The position numbers and the translations under genes were made by a program. DNA of 64,000 bases from Dyella sp. RRB7 (GTDB taxonomy: Bacteria; Pseudomonadota; Gammaproteobacteria; Xanthomonadales; Rhodanobacteraceae), in the NCBI RefSeq assembly GCF_022761115.1, contig NZ_JAKWJS010000009.1:56937-120936 (forward strand), in the 5' to 3' direction. Numbering within the stretch: the stretch's first letter is position 1; each line of letters begins with the position of its first letter. Below the pieces are notes generated by a model that was not told the DNA's origin, ran no database searches, and was given only the letters and a program-made list of their open reading frames with translations. Shown here piece by piece: positions 59,637-64,000 of the stretch.

Positions 59637-59703
59637 TTGCCGCCGTTACATCGGTGCGGCCACGGCCGCCGGCAAATGGCTGGCAAGCCGCATGGCTATG
59701 CGG
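59637..59703 (+). ncRNA. Candidate structured RNA (three-way junction, possibly C4-like)
   Basis: TTGCCG (59637-59642) pairs with CGGCAA (59670-59675), enclosing two hairpins: CCG-TTACAT-CGG (59643-59654) and GCGG-CCACGG-CCGC (59656-59669). Only one base is left unpaired at the junction. Directly after come CCGCAT-GGCT-ATGCGG (59688-59703) and a mutually exclusive GGCT/AGCC stem. From memory the sequence and layout recall the phage P4/P1 C4 antisense RNA region, but I could not check this. Which strand is transcribed is not proven; the plus strand gives the clean loops described. Confidence 0.4.
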
Positions 59704-59901
59704 TTTCCAGGCCACTGTAACACCAGCGACACAGCGCACAGGCGAGGGTGACACTCCCGCGCGGGCTGGGTGGGTGCCGTGCAAACCCCGGGCACAGGGC
59801 TTACGATGCGTGACGCGCCGCAGCAGACCCGCGGCGTTCCCCATGCCTCATCCCATTCCTGAGATGGCGCCGCTTCCCCCAGGCGACGCCCGGAGCCCGA
59901 C

Positions 59902-61137
59902 ATGCACGCGCAAGACCCTTCCGCCCAGTCCCTGATCGATCTCGGCAAGCGTTACTGGCTGCCGGTGTATCGACCGCGCGATGTGGTGCTGGACCACGGC
60001 AAGGGTGCGCGCGTGTGGGACACGCAGGGGCGCGAGTACATCGATCTCGGCGCCGGCATCGCTGTGAATGCGCTGGGCCACCAGGACCCCGACCTGCTGG
60101 AGGCGCTTACCGCCCAGGCGCACAAGCTGTGGCACACCAGCAATGTGTTCTACAGCGAGCCGCCGCTGCATCTGGCCGAAGAGCTGGTGGCCGCCTCCGG
60201 GTTCGCCGAGCGCGTGTTCCTGTGCAACTCCGGCACCGAAGCCAACGAGGCGGCCATCAAGCTGGTGCGCAAGTGGGCGGCTTCGCAGGGGCGCGAAGCG
60301 TCCAAGCGCGTCATCGTGACCTTCCGTGGTTCGTTCCACGGCCGCACGCTCGCTGCCGTCACCGCCACCGCCCAGCCCAAGTACCAGGAAGGCTACGAGC
60401 CGTTGCCGGGCGGTTTCCGCTATCTCGATTTCAATGATGTCGCCGCGCTGGAAGCGTCCTTCGCCCGCGGCGACGTGGCCGCGGTGATGCTCGAACCGGT
60501 GCAGGGCGAGGGTGGCGTGTTGCCGGCCGCACCCGGTTTCATCCAGCGTGTGCGCGAGCTGTGCGACCAGTACAACGCGCTGCTGGTGCTGGACGAGATC
60601 CAGTGCGGCATGGGCCGCACCGGCACGCTGTTCGCCTACGTGCAGGACCAGGTGAAGCCCGACATCGTCACCCTGGCCAAGGCACTGGGTTGCGGCTTCC
60701 CGATCGGCGCCATGCTGGTCGGCCCCAAGGTGGCCGAGACCATGCAGTTCGGTGCGCATGGCACTACCTTCGGCGGCAATCCGCTGGCGGCGGCGGTGGC
60801 CCGCGTGGCGCTGCGCAAGCTGTCGGCGGCGGAACTGCTGGCCAACGTGCAGCGCCAGTCACAGGCACTGCGTGACGGCCTTGCACGCATCAACGCATCG
60901 CTCCACTTGTTCGAGGAAGTGCGTGGTCGCGGCCTGATGCTTGGCGCGGTGCTGGGCGAGGCGCACAAGGGCAAGGCCGGCACCATCCTCGACTACGCCG
61001 CCGCCCACGGTTTGCTGGTGCTGCAGGCAGGGCCGGACGTGCTGCGCTTTGTGCCGGCACTCAACATCAGCGATGCCGACCTCGCCGAAGGCCTGCAGCG
61101 CCTGGAAGCGGCGCTGCGTTCCTACCTGGCGGGCTGA
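59902..61137 (+). CDS. argD: Acetylornithine/succinyldiaminopimelate aminotransferase
   Basis: A PLP-dependent class III transaminase of 411 residues serving arginine and probably lysine biosynthesis. Characteristic blocks are YWLPVYRPRDVVLDHGKGARVWDTQGREYIDLGAGIAVNALGH, FLCNSGTEANEAAIKLVRKW, EPVQGEGGVLPA, LVLDEIQCGMGRTG and the PLP-lysine segment TLAKALGCGFPIGAM. Complete. No other arg genes are adjacent. A weak ribosome-binding site precedes the ATG. Confidence 0.95.
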   Translation: MHAQDPSAQSLIDLGKRYWLPVYRPRDVVLDHGKGARVWDTQGREYIDLGAGIAVNALGHQDPDLLEALTAQAHKLWHTSNVFYSEPPLHLAEELVAASGFAERVFLCNSGTEANEAAIKLVRKWAASQGREASKRVIVTFRGSFHGRTLAAVTATAQPKYQEGYEPLPGGFRYLDFNDVAALEASFARGDVAAVMLEPVQGEGGVLPAAPGFIQRVRELCDQYNALLVLDEIQCGMGRTGTLFAYVQDQVKPDIVTLAKALGCGFPIGAMLVGPKVAETMQFGAHGTTFGGNPLAAAVARVALRKLSAAELLANVQRQSQALRDGLARINASLHLFEEVRGRGLMLGAVLGEAHKGKAGTILDYAAAHGLLVLQAGPDVLRFVPALNISDADLAEGLQRLEAALRSYLAG

Positions 61138-61185
61138 GTCGGCCGCCTGCCGCGTGCCGGTCGTTGGGTGCACGGTGCGGTGTAT

Positions 61186-62475
61186 TTAGCGGCCGGCGCG
61201 GGCGGCACGCAGGGCGCCGCGTGCCGCTTCCAGCGTATCGGCGATGTCCTGCTCGCCATGCGCGCTGGAAACAAAGCCCGCTTCGAACGCCGACGGGGCA
61301 AGGTACACGCCGCGCTCCAGCATGCCGTGGAAGAAGCGGTTGAACATCGCCGTATCCGCCGCGGTGGCCTGGGCATACGACTCCACCTTTGCCTGCGTGA
61401 AGAACAGGCCGAACATGCCGCCTACGCGGTTGGTGCTGAAGGGCACGCCTTCGCCATCGGCCACCGCCTGCAGGCCATCGGTGAGCAGGCGCGTGCGGGC
61501 AGCCAGCTGCTCGTAGAAGCCCGGTGCCTGGATCAGCTCCAGCATGGCCAGTCCCGCCGCCATCGCCACCGGATTGCCCGACAGCGTGCCGGCCTGGTAG
61601 ATCGGGCCCGCCGGCGCAATCTGTTGCATCAGCTCGCGCCGCCCGCCATAGGCGCCTACCGGCATGCCGCCGCCGATGATCTTGCCGAAGGTGGTGAGGT
61701 CGGGCGTGACGCCGTAATGCGCCTGCGCGCCGCCCAGCGCCACGCGGAAGCCGGTCATCACTTCATCGAAGATCAGCAACGCGCCGTGCTTGGTGCACAG
61801 CTCGCGCAATCCCTGCAGATAACCGTCCTTCGGCGGAATGCAGTTCATGTTGCCGGCGACGGGCTCGATGATCAGGCCGGCGATATCGCTGCCGTATTCG
61901 TCGAACAGTGCGCGTGCGGCATCCAGGTCGTTGTACGTCAGCGTAAGGGTGAGATCCGCATTGGCCTTGGGCACGCCGGGCGAGGTCGGCACGCCAAAAG
62001 TCAGCGCCCCGGAACCCGCCTTCACCAGGAAGCTGTCACCGTGGCCGTGATAGCAGCCCTCGAACTTCACGATGTGATTGCGCCCCGTCGCGCCGCGCGC
62101 CAGGCGAATCGCCGACATGGTCGCCTCGGTGCCGGAATTCACCATGCGCACCATGTCGATCGACGGCACCAGGCGCGTGATCGCCTCGGCCATGCTTACC
62201 TCGGCCGGGCAGGGCGTGCCGTAGGACAGGCCATTCTTCACCGCGCGCTCCACTGCCTCGCGCACGTGCGGATGGTTGTGGCCCACGATCATCGGGCCCC
62301 AGGAGCCGACATAGTCGATATAGCGCTTGCCTTCCACGTCCCACAGATAGGCGCCATCCGCGCGCGCGGTGAAGAACGGTTCGCCGCCCACCGACTTGAA
62401 GGCGCGCACCGGCGAGTTCACGCCGCCGGGCATCAGCTGCTGCGCGCGTTGGAAGAGGTCGTGGTTGGTGGTCAT
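61186..62475 (-). CDS. hemL: Glutamate-1-semialdehyde 2,1-aminomutase
   Basis: HemL makes 5-aminolevulinate, the C5-pathway tetrapyrrole precursor. The 429-residue protein has [27 protein letters not shown] at the start, [33 protein letters not shown] and the PLP-lysine segment [21 protein letters not shown] 62475 is the family start; the frame is open further upstream inside thiE. It begins 10 bp after thiE, so they form an operon. That pairing is common in gammaproteobacteria. Confidence 0.97.
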   Translation of the reverse strand: MTTNHDLFQRAQQLMPGGVNSPVRAFKSVGGEPFFTARADGAYLWDVEGKRYIDYVGSWGPMIVGHNHPHVREAVERAVKNGLSYGTPCPAEVSMAEAITRLVPSIDMVRMVNSGTEATMSAIRLARGATGRNHIVKFEGCYHGHGDSFLVKAGSGALTFGVPTSPGVPKANADLTLTLTYNDLDAARALFDEYGSDIAGLIIEPVAGNMNCIPPKDGYLQGLRELCTKHGALLIFDEVMTGFRVALGGAQAHYGVTPDLTTFGKIIGGGMPVGAYGGRRELMQQIAPAGPIYQAGTLSGNPVAMAAGLAMLELIQAPGFYEQLAARTRLLTDGLQAVADGEGVPFSTNRVGGMFGLFFTQAKVESYAQATAADTAMFNRFFHGMLERGVYLAPSAFEAGFVSSAHGEQDIADTLEAARGALRAARAGR

Positions 62476-62485
62476 CGTGGAAGTC

Positions 62486-63109
62486 TCAATGCGAGGTAAA
62501 GAGATCGGTGAAGCGCCTGGCGGCGCCGCGCACATCCGGGTCGCCGAACACGGCCGAGATAACGGCCAGGTAGTCGGCGCCGGCATCGATCAGGGAGCCG
62601 CCATTGTCCGGCGTGATGCCCCCGATCGCCACCCGCGGCAAACGCAGCGCGGCGGTCTGCCGCAGCAGCTCGAACGGGGCGCGTCGGGCATGGGGCTTGG
62701 TCGGCGAAGGGAAAAAGGCGCCAAACGCGAGATAGTCGGCGCCGGCCGCGGCGAGCTCACGGGCGCGCTCCAGCGAGTCATAACAGGACACGCCGATGAT
62801 CGCCTCCGGCCCCAGTTCGGCACGGGCGGCGGCGATATCGCCATCGTCCTCGCCCAAGTGCACGCCGGCGGCGCCGGCCGCCACGGCAAGCACCACATCA
62901 TCATTGACGATCATCGGTACGCCGCGCGCCGCGCACAGGGCGCGAATCGCACGGGCCTCCGCCAGGCGGCGGGGGTGATCGGTCGTCTTGTCGCGGTACT
63001 GCACTAGCCGGGCACCCCCAGCCAGCGCCAGCGCCACCACTTCAAGCAGGTTGGGGCGGGGGCCGTCGGTGATCACATAGAGGCCGCGGCCCCTGAGTCT
63101 TTCATGCAT
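62486..63109 (-). CDS. thiE: Thiamine-phosphate synthase
   Basis: ThiE joins HMP-PP and thiazole phosphate to thiamine phosphate. The 207-residue TIM-barrel protein shows [53 protein letters not shown] and [10 protein letters not shown], all typical. The ATG at 63109 gives MHERLRGRG. It lies upstream of hemL in one operon and is divergent from the rubredoxin gene across 94 bp. Unlike thiC it has no visible riboswitch. Confidence 0.96.
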   Translation of the reverse strand: MHERLRGRGLYVITDGPRPNLLEVVALALAGGARLVQYRDKTTDHPRRLAEARAIRALCAARGVPMIVNDDVVLAVAAGAAGVHLGEDDGDIAAARAELGPEAIIGVSCYDSLERARELAAAGADYLAFGAFFPSPTKPHARRAPFELLRQTAALRLPRVAIGGITPDNGGSLIDAGADYLAVISAVFGDPDVRGAARRFTDLFTSH

Positions 63110-63203
63110 GGGTCAGTCCTGGAAAAGCTGCGCCATACGCTTTCGCATCGGCGGGGGAGTTGCGAGAATGCCCCACTTATTCTCCATATCAAGCCAGCCA
63201 GCG

Positions 63204-63401
63204 ATGAATCAAAGCACCAACGAAACCGGCACCCTGCATAAATGGATGTGTGTCGTCTGTGGCTTCATCTATGACGAGGCGCTGGGCCTGCCCGACGAAG
63301 GCATCGAGCCGGGTACGCGCTGGGCCGACGTTCCCGATACCTGGACGTGCCCCGACTGCGGTGCCACCAAGGACGACTTCGAGATGATCGAAATCGACTG
63401 A
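63204..63401 (+). CDS. Rubredoxin
   Basis: A 65-residue one-iron electron-transfer protein. The four iron ligands are C16-V-V-C19 ([16 protein letters not shown]) and C49-P-D-C52 ([16 protein letters not shown]). The divergence from thiE-hemL is a frequent arrangement in Pseudomonas- and Xanthomonas-type genomes, but its partner reductase is not in the window. A good terminator follows. Confidence 0.96.
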   Translation: MNQSTNETGTLHKWMCVVCGFIYDEALGLPDEGIEPGTRWADVPDTWTCPDCGATKDDFEMIEID

Positions 63402-63420
63402 TTCCAGTCGCCCCGCCCTG

Positions 63421-63459
63421 AAACGGCCCGATTCCGTCATCGTACGGACCGGGCCGTTT
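63421..63459 (+). terminator. Rho-independent terminator after rubredoxin
   Basis: AAACGGCCCG (63421-63430) pairs with CGGGCCGTTT (63450-63459). An inner TCCGT/ACGGA stem extends the hairpin, and a T-rich tail follows. It lies 19 bp after the rubredoxin stop. Confidence 0.85.
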
Positions 63460-63467
63460 GTTTAGAT

Positions 63468-63510
63468 GCTCCTGCAGGCCCGTCCCCACGGCATGCAAAC
63501 CCGCAGGAGC
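63468..63510 (+). promoter_or_regulatory. Hairpin that can sequester the ribosome-binding site of the next ORF
   Basis: GCTCCTGC (63468-63475) is the exact complement of GCAGGAGC (63503-63510), which contains the AGGAG ribosome-binding site (63505-63509) of the small ORF at 63517. The loop is 27 nt. Formation of this 8-bp stem would hide the site, so a temperature or ligand switch on translation is conceivable. Confidence 0.45.
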
Positions 63511-63516
63511 AGCATC

Positions 63517-63729
63517 ATGCAGCAATTCATTCCCTTTGAAGACGACTGGGACGCCCTGGAAAACCTGCGTCCCGAGTCGCTCGTCCCGTATCACGTCGGC
63601 GTCCCCTGCCGACATGATCTGGCGCCGGCAGCTCACTGCACCGGCCCGATGTTCCCCTCGATGGCCGGGGCGTCGCCCACCAGCCCGCCCATGCATGCGG
63701 CGGTGCCGCCGGGCAACTCCAGTACCTAG
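63517..63729 (+). CDS. Small hypothetical protein
   Basis: A 70-residue ORF beginning MQQFIPFEDDWDALENLRPE, with an AGGAG ribosome-binding site 7 nt before its ATG. It is acidic at the start and Pro/Ala/Met-rich after residue 40 (GPMFPSMAGASPTSPPMHAA). No domain is recognised. It follows the rubredoxin terminator, so it needs its own promoter, and none is evident. The ribosome-binding site and clean start favour a real gene. Confidence 0.55.
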   Translation: MQQFIPFEDDWDALENLRPESLVPYHVGVPCRHDLAPAAHCTGPMFPSMAGASPTSPPMHAAVPPGNSST

Positions 63730-63950
63730 CGCGTCGGCCGGTTGCTCGTAACTGAAGCGGACAAGGGCAAGCATTCCCTGGGCGCGCGGAGTCCAGCGCC
63801 GCGCCCGTTTGTCATCGCGATGAAAAAAAACCGTATAGACCCCTTCCCATCCCCCCGGATGGACGCTATTATTTTCCTCCCCCGTCGAGACGCTCTCCGA
63901 CGCGGGGTTCCACCTACAACCCAGCAGCAGAAAATATTTCGCTGAAGGTG

Positions 63951-63978
63951 TTGACGGATACGGAAAACGATGTAAGAT
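63951..63978 (+). promoter_or_regulatory. Strong sigma-70 promoter at the right edge, probably for a stable RNA
   Basis: TTGACG (63951-63956), 16-bp spacer, TAAGAT (63973-63978), then a GC-rich discriminator GAGCGGCTC and an AT-rich stretch AAAATATTT upstream like an UP element. This is the look of rRNA/tRNA promoters in this group. The preceding 220 bp (63730-63950) show no gene. The transcript itself lies outside the window. Confidence 0.6.
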
Positions 63979-64000
63979 GAGCGGCTCACTCGGAACGAAA

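Larger units (their letters stand above)
59057..59901. other. 845-bp intergenic stretch rich in secondary structure, no convincing gene
   Basis: Between the activator gene and argD no open frame looks like a protein. The longest, on the minus strand at 59203-59844, has erratic composition, no recognisable domain and no good ribosome-binding site. What the stretch does hold is structure: a 16-bp inverted repeat (59125-59211), a GC-rich hairpin (59251-59281), a CTGTCCG/CGGACA-type hairpin near 59370-59395, and a compact three-way-junction element near 59637-59675. The 3' end (59750-59901) should hold the argD promoter, but none is obvious. Confidence 0.6.

Noticed and set aside
59203..59844. 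213-codon minus-strand frame in the gap before argD
   Set aside because: Erratic composition, no ribosome-binding site, no domain; the same bases form RNA-like structures. It may be annotated as hypothetical elsewhere, but I see no coding support.

Overview
The window is dense, high-GC chromosomal DNA from a gammaproteobacterium of the Xanthomonadales, most likely the Rhodanobacteraceae/Xanthomonadaceae (Dyella, Rhodanobacter, Frateuria or Luteibacter type). Supporting signs are the gene order dsbD-tlpA-aroQ-accB-accC next to a CIRCE-controlled groESL, a short-LID adenylate kinase, a PPi-dependent phosphofructokinase beside a proton-pumping pyrophosphatase, and Xanthomonas-like KdtA, Mpl and VpsR-type proteins. 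This placement is inferred from gene content. I saw no tRNA, rRNA, insertion sequence, CRISPR array or complete prophage.

Layout. 1-8.3 kb (minus strand): fatty-acid and shikimate genes (accC, accB, aroQ), a disulfide-reductant pair (tlpA, dsbD with a duplicated N-terminal domain), a DMT transporter, a GST, cutA and a class II aldolase. 8.4-10.5 kb: groESL with promoter, CIRCE operator and terminator. 10.7-13.8 kb: a probable metal-handling group (DUF2946 protein, exported CATCGC protein, TlpA-like protein) and a GST. 13.9-22.5 kb: a DUF535 gene, a FecI/FecR/TonB-receptor surface-signalling set, and an autotransporter whose passenger has the hallmarks of a complete two-lobed pepsin-like (A1) aspartic protease. 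22.6-31 kb: small exported protein, LtaS-like enzyme, glnE, ELM1, RutE-like reductase, yceI, zinc-finger protein. 31-37.6 kb: LPS core and lipid A genes plus a second DUF535 protein. 37.7-43.4 kb: tolC, pcm, a TetR regulator, and thiC behind a TPP riboswitch. 43.4-52.7 kb: ppa, prolyl 4-hydroxylase-like protein, FimV-like protein, prolyl oligopeptidase, hppA, pfp, VOC protein. 52.9-57.4 kb: adk, mpl, Lon-domain protein, SDR, HIT, glyoxalase I. 57.4-59.1 kb: a VpsR-like activator behind a consensus CRP/Clp site. 59.1-59.9 kb: a non-coding, strongly structured stretch. 59.9-64 kb: argD, hemL, thiE, rubredoxin, a small ORF with a sequestered ribosome-binding site, and a promoter at the right edge that probably serves a stable RNA operon.

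The most striking object is the pepsin-like autotransporter at 19250-22531. It carries DTGS, a YGDG flap, a GILG motif, DTGT and the pepsin C-terminal signature, then autotransporter strand repeats and an outer-membrane barrel. It follows a surface-signalling cassette on the same strand. Together they suggest a cell-surface aspartic protease possibly tied to iron or siderophore sensing; that link is inference. Second-rank observations are the structured RNA-like element near 59.64 kb, the CRP/Clp site and palindrome in front of the VpsR homologue, and the doubled DsbD alpha domain.
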